Positions 47,588 to 56,129 of a stretch of DNA of 64,000 nt are shown here, piece after piece. Position 1 is the stretch's first letter. Every line of letters starts with the position of its first letter. The position numbers and the translations under genes were made by a program. This DNA is from Ancylobacter sp. SL191 (GTDB lineage Bacteria; Pseudomonadota; Alphaproteobacteria; Rhizobiales; Xanthobacteraceae): the NCBI RefSeq assembly GCF_026625645.1, contig NZ_CP113056.1, positions 744,001 to 808,000 of the forward strand, in the 5' to 3' direction. The notes beneath the pieces are model-generated. The model saw only the letters and a program-made list of their open reading frames with translations. It had not been told where the DNA came from and did no database searches.

Positions 47588-48439
47588 GTGACCGAACTCG
47601 ACCCGCGCCTCACGCCCGCCCGGCCGGACCTCGCCGCCACCCACCTGCGCGGCCTCATCGAGGCGCCGCGCTATGTGGAGGGCACCACCTACCGCGTCGT
47701 CCATCCCGCCGCGCCGGTGCGCAAGGAGCCCTCTCCCGAGGCGCCGCTGACCACCGAGGCACTGTTCGGCGAGACCGTGACGATCTACGACCTCACCGAG
47801 GAAGGCTGGGCCTGGGGCCAGCTCGATGGCGACGGCTATGTCGGCTGGCTGCCGGCGGAAGCGCTCGGCCCGGTGGCGGCGCCCGCCACCCACAAGGTCG
47901 CGGCGCTGCGCACCCCTGTCTTTGCCGGTCCATCGATCAAGCTGCCGCCGCAGGGCCTGCTCTCGCTCGGCAGCCGGGTCATCGTGATCGAGGCGCGCGA
48001 GCGATTCAGTCTCACCGCCGAGGGCGGTTTCATCTTCAGCGCCCATCTCGCGCCGTTGGATGTGGTGGAGGGCGATTTCGTCGCGCAGGCCGCGCGCTAT
48101 CTCGGCGCCGCCTATCTCTGGGGTGGGCGCTCCAGCCTCGGGCTCGACTGTTCGGGCCTCGTGCAGATGGCGCTCACCGCCTGCGGCATCGCCTGCCCGC
48201 GCGACAGCGACATGCAGGAAAAGGCGCTCGGCGCCGCCCTTGCCTTCGACGGGGATCTCGCCACGCTCCGGCGCGGCGACCTGCTGTTCTGGCCCGGCCA
48301 TGTCGGCATCGTCGAGGACGGACAGACGCTGCTGCACGCCACCGCCTTCTTCATGTCCGTGGTGCGCGAGCCGCTCGGGGCGGCGCTCGCCCGCATCGAG
48401 GCCAGCGGCACGCCCCTGCGCAGCGTGCGCCGGCTCTGA
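47588..48439 (+). CDS. SH3 and NlpC/P60 peptidase (C40)
   Basis: 283 residues from GTG 47588 with GAGG upstream. Two SH3-like segments (about residues 38-95 and 100-155) precede the NlpC/P60 domain (about residues 160-280), with catalytic Cys in LGLDCSGLVQM and His in WPGHVGIVED. It should cleave gamma-D-Glu-diaminopimelate bonds of peptidoglycan fragments. No signal peptide is evident, which suggests action on recycled muropeptides in the cytoplasm or non-classical export. Confidence 0.88.
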   Translation: MTELDPRLTPARPDLAATHLRGLIEAPRYVEGTTYRVVHPAAPVRKEPSPEAPLTTEALFGETVTIYDLTEEGWAWGQLDGDGYVGWLPAEALGPVAAPATHKVAALRTPVFAGPSIKLPPQGLLSLGSRVIVIEARERFSLTAEGGFIFSAHLAPLDVVEGDFVAQAARYLGAAYLWGGRSSLGLDCSGLVQMALTACGIACPRDSDMQEKALGAALAFDGDLATLRRGDLLFWPGHVGIVEDGQTLLHATAFFMSVVREPLGAALARIEASGTPLRSVRRL

Positions 48440-48442
48440 ACC

Positions 48443-51136
48443 TCACAGCTCGTCGCGGAACAGGCCGAGCCGGCGCAGCGCGGCCTTCTCGGCTTCCAGC
48501 ACGACCATCAGCAACACGCCGACGCCCACCACCATCACCCCGTCGAGGAAGCTGACGGGTCGCGTGTCGAACACCGCTTGCAGCGGCGGCGCGTAGGTAA
48601 AGGCGACCTGCGCCAGCGTCACCCCCGCCAGCGCGACCAGCACCGCGCGCGTGCCGAGCGCCCCGCGCCAGGTGAGCGACGTCGTGTGCAGAAAGCGCAC
48701 ATTGAACAGGTAGAAGATCTCCATCACCACGATGGTGTTCACCACCAGCGTGCGCGCGGTGGCGAGATCCTGCCCGCGCGCCAGCGCCAGATGCAGCATG
48801 GCGAAGGACGCCAGCATGAACAGCAGCGACACCAGCGCGATGCGCCAAAGCATGAAGGGCGTGAGCAGGCTTGCCCGCGCCGGGCGCGGCGGGCGGGCCA
48901 TCGTGCCCGGTTCGGTCGGCTCGAAGGCCAGCGCAAGGCCCAGCGTCACGCTGAGGATGAGGTTCAGCCAGAGGATCTGCGCCGGCGACATGGGCAGCGT
49001 CGCGCCAATGAGGATGGCGACGACGACGCCCAGCACCTCACCGCCATTGGTCGGCAGGGTCCAGGCGATCATCTTGCGGATGTTGTCATAGACCGTGCGT
49101 CCCTCCTTCACCGCCGCGACGATGGAGGCGAAATTGTCGTCGAGCAGCACCACCTCAGCTGCCTGCTTGGCGGCTTCCGTGCCCTTGCGGCCCATGGCGA
49201 TGCCGACATCGGCCTGTTTGAGCGAGGGCGCGTCATTCACCCCGTCGCCGGTCATCGCCACCACCGCGCCGGTGGTCTGCAGCGCGCGCACGATGCGCAG
49301 CTTGTTCTCCGGGCTGGTGCGGGCGAACACGGTGGTCTCCTGCGCCCGGCCGATGAGGGCGTCATCCTCGGTGGCATCTACCTCCGCGCCCGTCATCACC
49401 CGCGGCTCGGCGCCAAGCCCGAGCTGGCGGGCGATGGCCTGGGCGGTCGCCCCGTGGTCGCCCGTGATCATTTTCACGCCGATGCCGGCGGTCTGGCACT
49501 CGGCAATGGCCGCCATGGCCTCGGCACGCGGCGGGTCGATGAAGCCGACCAGCCCGAGGAACTCCATGTCCTCAAGGTCGCTCAAGGCAAGGCGACCGCT
49601 CCCGGAGTCGAACAGCCGCATCGCGGCAAAGCCGAGCAGCCGCTCGCCCTGCCGGGCCGTCGCCTCGATGGCGGCGTTCCAGCGTGTTTCCTCCGCCCCC
49701 GCGCAGAGCGCGAGCACCGCTTCCGGCGCGCCCTTGACGAAGATGACCGCCTCGCCGGACGGCCCGCGCGCCAGCACCGCCATGAAGCGATAGGCGGCAT
49801 CGAAGGGGATGGCGTCGAGCCACTGCCACGCCCCGCGCTCCACGGCCGGCACCAGCCCGCCCTTGACGGCGAGCGCCACCAGCGCCGCCTCCATCGGATC
49901 GCCCTCGGCGTGCCAGACGCCCCCCTCGGCGCGCAGATGCGCGTCATTGCACAGCAGCCCGCAGCGCAGCAGCGCCTCCACGGCGGCGCCCGACGCCTCC
50001 GGCCCGCTCAGCTCGCCCTCTGGCGCGTAGCCGATACCGGAGACGTCAATGGCGGCCACCGCTGCCGCGTCGCCGGGCACGAAGAGCCGTCGCGCCGTCA
50101 TCTCGTTGCGGGTGAGCGTGCCGGTCTTGTCCGAGCAGATGATCGAGGTGGCCCCCAGCGTCTCCACCGCCGGCAGGAGACGGATGACCGCGTTGCGCCG
50201 GGCCATGCGGCGCACGCCGATGGCGAGGGTAATGGTGATGACCGCTGGCAGCCCCTCCGGCACCACGCCGACCGCGAGCGCCACCACCGCCATCAGCGCC
50301 TCGCTCCAGCCATAGCCGCGCAGCAGCACGGCAATGAGGAACAGCACGCCGCCGGCGATCAGCACCGCCCCGGTGAAGCGGCGGGCAAAGGCGTCGATCT
50401 CGCGCAGCAGGGGAGTCGCCATAGGCTCCACACCCGCCATCAACCGGCCGATGCGGCCAATCTGGGTGCGGGCGCCGGTGGCAACGACGATGCCGGTGCC
50501 CTGCCCCGCCGCGACCGTCGTGCCGGAGAACGCCATGGAATGCCGGTCACCAAGCGCCGCCTCGGCCGGGGCGGGCGCCTCATGTTTCTGCGCGGCGAGC
50601 GATTCGCCGGTGAGCATTGCCTCGTCGATCAGCATGCCGCGCGCTTCGATCAGCCGCGTGTCGGCCGGTACGCGGTCGCCGGCTTCAAGCAGCACGAGGT
50701 CGCCGGGCACGAGATCGCGCGCGGCGATGCTCTGGCGCTGGCTGGCGCGGATGACGTTGGCGTGCGGCGCGACCATGTTGCGGATCGCCCGCAACGACTC
50801 TTCGGCCCGCCCCTCCTGCACGAAGCCGACGATGGCGTTCGCCAGCACCACCGCGATGATGACGCCGGCATCGACATAATGGCCGAGGATCAGCGCCGCG
50901 ACCGCGCCAGCCAGTAGGAAATAGATCAGCGCATTGTTGAACTGGGCGAGGAAGCGGCGGAGCGGCGAAGGCCCCTTCGGTTCGGGCAGCGCGTTCGGCC
51001 CATGCGCGACGAGGCGGCGGCGCGCCTCCTCGGCGGCCAGGCCGGTGATGGGAGCCTCCAGCCGCGCGGCGACGTCGGCATGGCTCAGCGCGTGCCAGCG
51101 GGCCTCCGAGGCGTGCGTGGGATCGGCGAGGGTCAT
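48443..51136 (-). CDS. P-type cation-transporting ATPase (P2, Ca2+/Na+ type)
   Basis: 897 residues. Visible in order are a cation-ATPase N-terminal domain (WHALSHADVAARL), the actuator motif MLTGES (about residue 185), the membrane motif PEGLPAVITITLAIGV (M4), the phosphorylation site SDKTGTLTRNE (about residue 337), TGDGVNDAPSLKQADVGIAMG, and a C-terminal block of membrane helices. The M4 PEGLPA sequence and overall layout place it with SERCA/PMR1-like pumps. It is convergent with the NlpC/P60 gene (3 bp) and separated by 254 bp from the DUF2076 unit. Confidence 0.92.
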   Translation of the reverse strand: MTLADPTHASEARWHALSHADVAARLEAPITGLAAEEARRRLVAHGPNALPEPKGPSPLRRFLAQFNNALIYFLLAGAVAALILGHYVDAGVIIAVVLANAIVGFVQEGRAEESLRAIRNMVAPHANVIRASQRQSIAARDLVPGDLVLLEAGDRVPADTRLIEARGMLIDEAMLTGESLAAQKHEAPAPAEAALGDRHSMAFSGTTVAAGQGTGIVVATGARTQIGRIGRLMAGVEPMATPLLREIDAFARRFTGAVLIAGGVLFLIAVLLRGYGWSEALMAVVALAVGVVPEGLPAVITITLAIGVRRMARRNAVIRLLPAVETLGATSIICSDKTGTLTRNEMTARRLFVPGDAAAVAAIDVSGIGYAPEGELSGPEASGAAVEALLRCGLLCNDAHLRAEGGVWHAEGDPMEAALVALAVKGGLVPAVERGAWQWLDAIPFDAAYRFMAVLARGPSGEAVIFVKGAPEAVLALCAGAEETRWNAAIEATARQGERLLGFAAMRLFDSGSGRLALSDLEDMEFLGLVGFIDPPRAEAMAAIAECQTAGIGVKMITGDHGATAQAIARQLGLGAEPRVMTGAEVDATEDDALIGRAQETTVFARTSPENKLRIVRALQTTGAVVAMTGDGVNDAPSLKQADVGIAMGRKGTEAAKQAAEVVLLDDNFASIVAAVKEGRTVYDNIRKMIAWTLPTNGGEVLGVVVAILIGATLPMSPAQILWLNLILSVTLGLALAFEPTEPGTMARPPRPARASLLTPFMLWRIALVSLLFMLASFAMLHLALARGQDLATARTLVVNTIVVMEIFYLFNVRFLHTTSLTWRGALGTRAVLVALAGVTLAQVAFTYAPPLQAVFDTRPVSFLDGVMVVGVGVLLMVVLEAEKAALRRLGLFRDEL

Positions 51137-51334
51137 GGCGGTGGCGCCTTCCGTTCCATCAGCGGGATGCGAACGCTAGCGGGTGAGTCCGATGGGACAA
51201 CCGGACTTTCCCGGATGCGCGCGGAAAGCTGGCTCACCCCCAACATGGCGCGTGTTGCCGCCGAACCAAGGGCGGAACGAAAGATGGCGCGCGGCGCGGC
51301 GCGAAAAGGCGCCGGCCGGCGATGCACGAAAAAA

Positions 51335-51356
51335 GGGGCCGGCGTGAGCCGGCCCC
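51335..51356 (-). terminator. Rho-independent terminator of the sigma/anti-sigma/BI-1/DUF2076 unit
   Basis: GGGGCCGGC (51335-51343), loop GTGA, GCCGGCCCC (51348-51356), a perfect 9-bp stem. Read on the minus strand it is followed by a run of seven Ts (51328-51334), 35 bp past the DUF2076 stop. Confidence 0.93.
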
Positions 51357-51390
51357 AAGGAGAGGATCCACGGGGGATCCGAGGGAAGGG

Positions 51391-52182
51391 TCAAATCTCT
51401 TCGTCGCCGCCGAACCAGCCGCCGCCGTCGAACCAGCCGCCTTCATCGGAAGCGTTGATGTCATCGGCGCCCGCATCGGCCGCATTGTCGGCGGGAGCAT
51501 CCGCCGGAGGCTCGGCCGGGGCTTCAGCGGCTTTCGCCTCGCCGCCGGAGAGCATGCTGGAAATGGCGCTGCCTAGAAGCACGCCGCCCGCCACGCCCAT
51601 CGCCGTCTGCGCCGCGCCGGCGAGGAACCCGCCGCCACCGCCGCCGAAGCCCGGCCGGCCGAAGGCGCCGGGCTGCTGGGCCATGCCCGGCTGCCCCATT
51701 CCGGGAGCACCCATGCCGGGTTGGCCATAGCCGGGTTGGCCCTGTGAGGGAGTTCCCGGCTGGCCGACGGGGGCGCCGCCCCAGGCGGGGGAGGAGGCCC
51801 CCGCCGCAGCCCCGGCGCCCGAGCCGAAGGCGGTGCTGCTCGTGCGCGGCATGGACGGAACCGAGCCGCGCCGGGCCGGCGGAGCGCCCGAGCCGAACAG
51901 GCTGCCGAACAGCCCGCCGGAGCTGGCCGGACGCGACTCACTGGCCTGACGCTCCACCTCTTCGGCCTGACGCTCCAGCTCCTCGATGCGCGCCTGTGCC
52001 TGCTGCAGGGCGTAGTCCTGCATGACAATGGTCTGCGCCATCAGATAGGGCGCTGCCGGCTGACGGGCGATGCGTTCGGCGATGTAGCCCTCGGCCTGCC
52101 CGTCGCGCGGGGGCGAGCGGCGTTCCGCCTCGACGAGCTTTTCGAAAAGCCCATCAATGGCTTGGCGATCCTGATCGTTCAT
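51391..52182 (-). CDS. DUF2076 protein
   Basis: 263 residues from ATG 52182 (MNDQDRQAIDGLFEKL). The N-terminal helical part (about residues 1-90) contains YIAERIARQPAAPYLMAQTIVMQDYAL and a coiled coil rich in Glu/Gln/Arg. The middle is a Gly/Pro/Gln-rich low-complexity region, and the end has a glycine-rich helix and an acidic tail ending DGGGWFGGDEEI. The family is of unknown function and probably periplasmic or ABC-substrate-associated. It lies 26 bp after BI-1 in the same operon and is followed by a strong terminator. Confidence 0.87.
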   Translation of the reverse strand: MNDQDRQAIDGLFEKLVEAERRSPPRDGQAEGYIAERIARQPAAPYLMAQTIVMQDYALQQAQARIEELERQAEEVERQASESRPASSGGLFGSLFGSGAPPARRGSVPSMPRTSSTAFGSGAGAAAGASSPAWGGAPVGQPGTPSQGQPGYGQPGMGAPGMGQPGMAQQPGAFGRPGFGGGGGGFLAGAAQTAMGVAGGVLLGSAISSMLSGGEAKAAEAPAEPPADAPADNAADAGADDINASDEGGWFDGGGWFGGDEEI

Positions 52183-52208
52183 CACGGATACCCTCGATTC
52201 GTCCAATC

Positions 52209-52931
52209 TCACTCCCGCTCGCCGGTGAGGTTGAGCAGAAGCTGGAAGATGTTGACGAAGTTGAGATAGAGCGACAGCGCGCCGAACACAGCGAGCTTCT
52301 GCTGCGATTCCGCGTCGAAATTATCGGCGTACTGCTCCTTGATGCTCTGCGTATCCCACGCCGTCAGACCAACGAACACAAGAATACCTACCACGGAAAC
52401 GATGAACTGCAGCATCGTCGAGCCGAGGAAGATGTTGACCACGCTGGCGATGACTACGCCGATCAGACCCATGATCAGGAATGAGCCGAATTTCGACAGG
52501 TCACGCTTGGTGGTATAGCCATAAAGACTGGTCGCACCGAACATGGTTGCGGCGATGAAGAAGGTCCGCGCGATCGAGGTGCCGGTGAACACCAGGAAGA
52601 TCGACGCCATGGACAGACCCATCACCGCGCAGAACGCCCAGAACATGGACTGCGCCGCGCTGGCCGACATCGACTGGATGCGGAACGAGAAGAACAGCAC
52701 GAAGCCGATCGGGGCCAGCATCACCACCCACTTCAGCGGGGTGGAGAAGATCGGCACGTAAAGCGCCGGCGTGGTGCCGACGATGAAGGCCACGGCGCCG
52801 GTGATGACGAGGCCGAGCGCCATATAGTTGTAAACGCGAAGCATATGCTTGCGCAGGCCCTCGTCGAAGACGGCCTGATCGATGCCGCGCGAGGCGGTCT
52901 GCCACTGATAGCCGAAATTCGGCGTGTTCAT
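52209..52931 (-). CDS. Bax inhibitor-1/YccA family membrane protein
   Basis: 240 residues from ATG 52931 (GGAGAGAG upstream). Seven hydrophobic helices follow an N-terminal soluble segment with DQAVFDEGLRKHMLRVYNYM. The family includes YccA, a modulator of the FtsH protease, and eukaryotic BI-1 proton-calcium leak proteins. It lies between the anti-sigma factor (33 bp) and DUF2076 (26 bp) genes, so it appears to be an output of the ECF sigma factor in this operon. Confidence 0.9.
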   Translation of the reverse strand: MNTPNFGYQWQTASRGIDQAVFDEGLRKHMLRVYNYMALGLVITGAVAFIVGTTPALYVPIFSTPLKWVVMLAPIGFVLFFSFRIQSMSASAAQSMFWAFCAVMGLSMASIFLVFTGTSIARTFFIAATMFGATSLYGYTTKRDLSKFGSFLIMGLIGVVIASVVNIFLGSTMLQFIVSVVGILVFVGLTAWDTQSIKEQYADNFDAESQQKLAVFGALSLYLNFVNIFQLLLNLTGERE

Positions 52932-52964
52932 GTCTCTCTCCATCGAGAAATCAACCCATTAGGG

Positions 52965-53753
52965 TCAGTAGAGCGAGCGCGCCAAAGCGGCGGCTGCCCG
53001 ATCGAGTTCGCGGGTCTCGCCCTGGGCGACCAGGGCATAGGCGACCTCCCCGACCTGCCAATAGGCGGCGCTGAGATCTTCCCGCGGAACAGTGGTGGCC
53101 GGCACCACGTCGAAGCTGCCCGGCCGGACGGCGAACAGCGACACGGCGCCGAAATCCTTTGTCTTCACAGCGACTTCCACGCTCGGCCCGAAGGCCGACG
53201 GGAAGACCTGGACGTCCGAGACCTGCCAGTCCTCCGGCAGTTGCGGAACGACGATGGCGGTCGCGGCACGGATCTCCGCCGGGTCATAGGCGGCAGAGCC
53301 GGGCTGCGAGTTCATGCCGGCGCGCAGCTGAGTGGTGCGGTGCGCGCGCACAGCTTCCTCCAGATAGGCCGGCGGCAGATCGGACGCGACGACGCGGCTA
53401 ACCCCGAGCGGGCCGAACTGCCCATGCGCCAGCCAGCCTGCGCCGATAAGCAGCGCGACCGAGGCGGCCAGACGCAGCCGGCGTATCCAGCGCTCGCGCG
53501 ACAGTGCCCCTTCCAGCCGGCGCGCGGCGTCAGCGGTGGCCAGTCGCGCCGGGGCGCTCATCATTGAGCGCGGCGTATCCGCCAGCGCAAGGCGCAGCTC
53601 GTCGCGAATGCGCAAATCCGCCATCACCCGCGACGCCTCCGCCGGATGAGCGCTGAGATAAGCCTCGACGTCGATGCGGCGGGCGACGTTCAGCTCGTCA
53701 TCAACATAGGCCTGCAGGTCGTCGTCGGAGACCGGATCAAGCGGACGGTTCAT
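52965..53753 (-). CDS. Anti-sigma factor, membrane-anchored
   Basis: 262 residues from ATG 53753, chosen because AGGAGG sits five bases upstream. The N-terminal anti-sigma domain (DDDLQAYVDDELNVARRIDVEAYL) is followed by one membrane helix (about residues 92-112) and a periplasmic domain. It lacks the HxxxCxxC zinc motif. It overlaps the ECF sigma gene by 17 bp, the usual coupling of a sigma factor with its inhibitor. The periplasmic part (about residues 113-262) would sense the signal, which is unknown. Confidence 0.87.
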   Translation of the reverse strand: MNRPLDPVSDDDLQAYVDDELNVARRIDVEAYLSAHPAEASRVMADLRIRDELRLALADTPRSMMSAPARLATADAARRLEGALSRERWIRRLRLAASVALLIGAGWLAHGQFGPLGVSRVVASDLPPAYLEEAVRAHRTTQLRAGMNSQPGSAAYDPAEIRAATAIVVPQLPEDWQVSDVQVFPSAFGPSVEVAVKTKDFGAVSLFAVRPGSFDVVPATTVPREDLSAAYWQVGEVAYALVAQGETRELDRAAAALARSLY

Positions 53754-54291
53754 CCGCACCTCCTACAAGTCGCAAATGGGTCGGGCGCACCACCCCGCCC
53801 TCCTCCATCGCCCGCAAACTGGCGCGGGCGCGGGATAGGCGGGACATCAGCGTGCCCACGGGAATGCTCAGCGCGGCCGCCGCCTCGGCATAGCCAAGGC
53901 CTTCAATCGCCACGAGATGCAGCGCGGCGCGCTGCTCCTCCGGCAACTGCATGAAGGCCTCGCGCACCTGGGCGAGACGCACATGATGCTCCTGCGCCGG
54001 CTCGCCCGCCGGCTCGGCAAGCTCCAGCACACGGCGGCCGCGCTCATCCTCGGCACGCCGCGCCCGGCGTTTGTCGATGAAGGTATTGTGCAGAATGGAC
54101 AGGAGCCAACCGCGCAGCCCCTTCGCCGCCGCGCGCTCGGGCGAGAAGCTGCCGCGCTTCTCATAGGCGCGGACCAGCGCGTCGTGGACGAGATCCTCGG
54201 CATCGGCGTCATCGCGGGTGAGCGAGCGCGCATAGCGTCGCAGCACCCCCAACTGGGCCGGCACGTCGAACATGGCCTGATCGCGCTTCAT
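53737..54291 (-). CDS. ECF-type RNA polymerase sigma factor
   Basis: 184 residues. Region 2 (about residues 17-80) includes YARSLTRDDADAEDLVHDALVRAYEK and WLLSILHNTFIDKRRA; region 4 (about residues 118-170) includes LPEEQRAALHLVAIEGLGYAEAAAAL and VGTLMSRLSRARASLR. It is encoded with an anti-sigma factor, BI-1 and DUF2076. ATG 54291 lies about 6 bases after a candidate -10, so the mRNA could be leaderless; an alternative start is ATG 54273 (MFDVPAQL). It is not the EcfG general stress sigma itself, as no nepR/phyR is adjacent. Confidence 0.9.
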   Translation of the reverse strand: MKRDQAMFDVPAQLGVLRRYARSLTRDDADAEDLVHDALVRAYEKRGSFSPERAAAKGLRGWLLSILHNTFIDKRRARRAEDERGRRVLELAEPAGEPAQEHHVRLAQVREAFMQLPEEQRAALHLVAIEGLGYAEAAAALSIPVGTLMSRLSRARASLRAMEEGGVVRPTHLRLVGGADEPSA

Positions 54292-54297
54292 GTCGAG

Positions 54298-54326
54298 TAT
54301 ACGGAGCCCCGTGGCGGATTATTCCC
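54298..54326 (-). promoter_or_regulatory. Candidate ECF-type promoter of the sigma operon
   Basis: On the minus strand GGGAATAA (54326-54319), a 15-base spacer, then CGTATA (54303-54298), resembling ECF promoters with a GGAA-type -35. The predicted start lies at or next to the first base of the ATG at 54291, suggesting autoregulation and a leaderless transcript. Confidence 0.45.
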
Positions 54327-54360
54327 ACCCTTGCACGAATTTTTCGCGACCGCCGGGCAG

Positions 54361-54385
54361 GGAACGCCAGGCCGTTCCATCCGTT
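54361..54385 (+). promoter_or_regulatory. EcfG-type (general stress) promoter of ROK kinase
   Basis: GGAAC (54361-54365), 16 bases, CGTT (54382-54385): an exact match to the EcfG consensus, 37 bp upstream of the ATG at 54423 and in the correct orientation. Confidence 0.8.
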
Positions 54386-54422
54386 CTCCCGCAGCATCAA
54401 TCCGGGCGGAGTGTGACGAACC

Positions 54423-55556
54423 ATGATGGCTGAAAAATCCCGTGCCGCCGTTCCCGCCAAAGCCGTCCCGCCCGCCGTCTCGCATGGCGCGTCGACCCTC
54501 TCGGCGGTAACGATCGACGCCAGCAACAGCCAGCTTCGCGAAGAGGACGGCTTCCTCGGCGACAGGGCGCGGCGGGCGGCATTCTTCGCGATTCTCGACC
54601 GCTGGCGCGCGGTGGCGGGCGTGGAAGACCCGCTCGGCGAGGAACCGACCTCGGCTATCTCCAAGCGCCAGATCGATGATTTCCTGCGCGAGGGTAACGC
54701 GGTCGAGCAGGCCATCGTGCTGAGCGCGGTCGAGGAATACGCTCAGGAGCTCTCCACCGTCGTGCGCCGGCTGCTGCGGACCAGGGAGTGGCGGGGCACC
54801 GAGCGCATCGCGGTCGGCGGCGGATTGAAGGCCGGGCGGTTCGCGGAGGTCGCCATCGCCCGCGCCGAACTGATCGCCCGCGCGCAGGATGTGCCCATCG
54901 AACTGCGCCCGATCCCGCACCATCCGGATGAGGCCGGGCTGATCGGCGCGGTGCATCTGGCGCCAAGCTGGATGTTCGCCAGCTTCGGCGAGATCCTCGC
55001 GGTCGATATTGGCGGCACCAACATCCGCGCCGGCATCGTGCGCTTAAGTCTTGATAAGGCTGAGGATTTGTCGAAAGCGAAGGTACGCACCAGCCAGATC
55101 TGGCGCCACGGCGACGAGGATCCCAAGCGCGAGCATGCGGTGGAGCGGCTGGTTGACATGCTTAAGGAGCTGATCGCAGAAGCGGAGAAGGAGGGGCTGT
55201 CGCTGGCGCCTTTCATTGGGGTGGGGTGCCCGGGTTTGATCGAATCCGATGGGTCGATCGCCGCCGGGGCGCAGAATTTGCCGGGGAACTGGGAGAGCTC
55301 GCGCTTCAACCTGCCGGCGGCGCTGTGGGAGGCGATCCCGGAGATCGGCGGCCGCGAGACCACCGTCGTGATGCATAATGATGCGGTCGTTCAGGGACTT
55401 AGCGTCGTGCCCTTCATGCAGGACGTCGCCCATTGGGGCGTGCTGACCATTGGCACCGGGTTGGGCAATGCCCGTTTCACAAATCGCAGCCGGCCGAACG
55501 ACGAAGAAAAAACCGCTGCCACGCGAAGTAAAGCGAAAGAAAAGGCGAAGGGCTGA
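54423..55556 (+). CDS. ROK-family sugar kinase-like protein
   Basis: 377 residues. An N-terminal extension of about 195 residues without recognised motifs precedes a ROK/actin-like kinase half with LAVDIGGTNIRAGIV (phosphate 1), GVGCPGLIESDGSI, the catalytic-type VMHNDAVVQGL (about residue 319) and the glycine-rich TIGTGLGNARF. The classical ROK zinc-binding cysteine cluster is absent. The tail is Lys/Glu-rich. It may phosphorylate a sugar, or be a regulatory relative. An exact EcfG-type promoter upstream indicates general-stress expression. Confidence 0.82.
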   Translation: MMAEKSRAAVPAKAVPPAVSHGASTLSAVTIDASNSQLREEDGFLGDRARRAAFFAILDRWRAVAGVEDPLGEEPTSAISKRQIDDFLREGNAVEQAIVLSAVEEYAQELSTVVRRLLRTREWRGTERIAVGGGLKAGRFAEVAIARAELIARAQDVPIELRPIPHHPDEAGLIGAVHLAPSWMFASFGEILAVDIGGTNIRAGIVRLSLDKAEDLSKAKVRTSQIWRHGDEDPKREHAVERLVDMLKELIAEAEKEGLSLAPFIGVGCPGLIESDGSIAAGAQNLPGNWESSRFNLPAALWEAIPEIGGRETTVVMHNDAVVQGLSVVPFMQDVAHWGVLTIGTGLGNARFTNRSRPNDEEKTAATRSKAKEKAKG

Positions 55557-55609
55557 GCCAACCGCCGGCACAGCCTCTCACCGGCCTCGCGCCCTGTGAT
55601 CCCCATCCG

Positions 55610-56044
55610 TCATCGGTCCGGCGGGGCCGGGTCGCCATCGGCGGTCGCGCCGCTCTCCCGCTCGCGGCGGGCGAGTTCCTCATATTCCCGGCGAATGCGC
55701 TCAAGCGCGGTATCGTCCAGCTCCTCGAGATCGAGCAGGATGCGTCGCGCGCGGCCATTCGCGGCGATCAGCTCGTCGATCTTGATGTGAAGCGCGGCGG
55801 TGTCCCGGTTCTGGCTGTTCTGAATGACGAACACCATCAGGAAGGTGATGATGGTGGTCGAGGTGTTGATCACCAGCTGCCAGGTATCGCCAAAGCCGAA
55901 GAGCGGCCCGCTGGCGCCCCACAGCACGATCAGACCGAGCGCGCCTGCGAACACCACGGGCTTGCCGGTCTGCAGCGAAATCCATTGCGCGAAGCGGGTG
56001 AAGAGGGAGCGGCGCGGAGCGCCGGACGTGCTGCGGGGGCTCAT
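55610..56044 (-). CDS. Low-affinity iron permease family protein
   Basis: 144 residues from ATG 56044 (MSPRSTSG); ATG 56050 and 56068 are also in frame. Two membrane helices (about residues 30-52 and 58-80) with the family stretch WQLVINTSTTIITFLMVFVI are followed by NSQNRDTAALHIKIDELI. A charged, coiled C-terminal tail ends the protein. Despite the family name, transport activity in bacteria is poorly established. An exact EcfG-type promoter lies 40-64 bp upstream. Confidence 0.86.
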   Translation of the reverse strand: MSPRSTSGAPRRSLFTRFAQWISLQTGKPVVFAGALGLIVLWGASGPLFGFGDTWQLVINTSTTIITFLMVFVIQNSQNRDTAALHIKIDELIAANGRARRILLDLEELDDTALERIRREYEELARRERESGATADGDPAPPDR

Positions 56045-56083
56045 GAACATCCACTCGGCCGTCCCCATGACGGTGCCGAGATG

Positions 56084-56108
56084 AACGCCGCTACGCCGCC
56101 CGCGTTCC
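56084..56108 (-). promoter_or_regulatory. EcfG-type (general stress) promoter of iron permease gene
   Basis: On the minus strand GGAAC (56108-56104), 16 bases, CGTT (56087-56084): an exact consensus match located between the SDR stop and the permease start, in the correct orientation. Confidence 0.8.
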
Positions 56109-56129
56109 CGCCCGGATCATCCGCCCGCG

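Noticed and set aside
48578..50917. 779-codon plus-strand open frame
   Set aside because: Antisense to the P-type ATPase whose DKTGT, TGES and PEGLPA motifs are intact.
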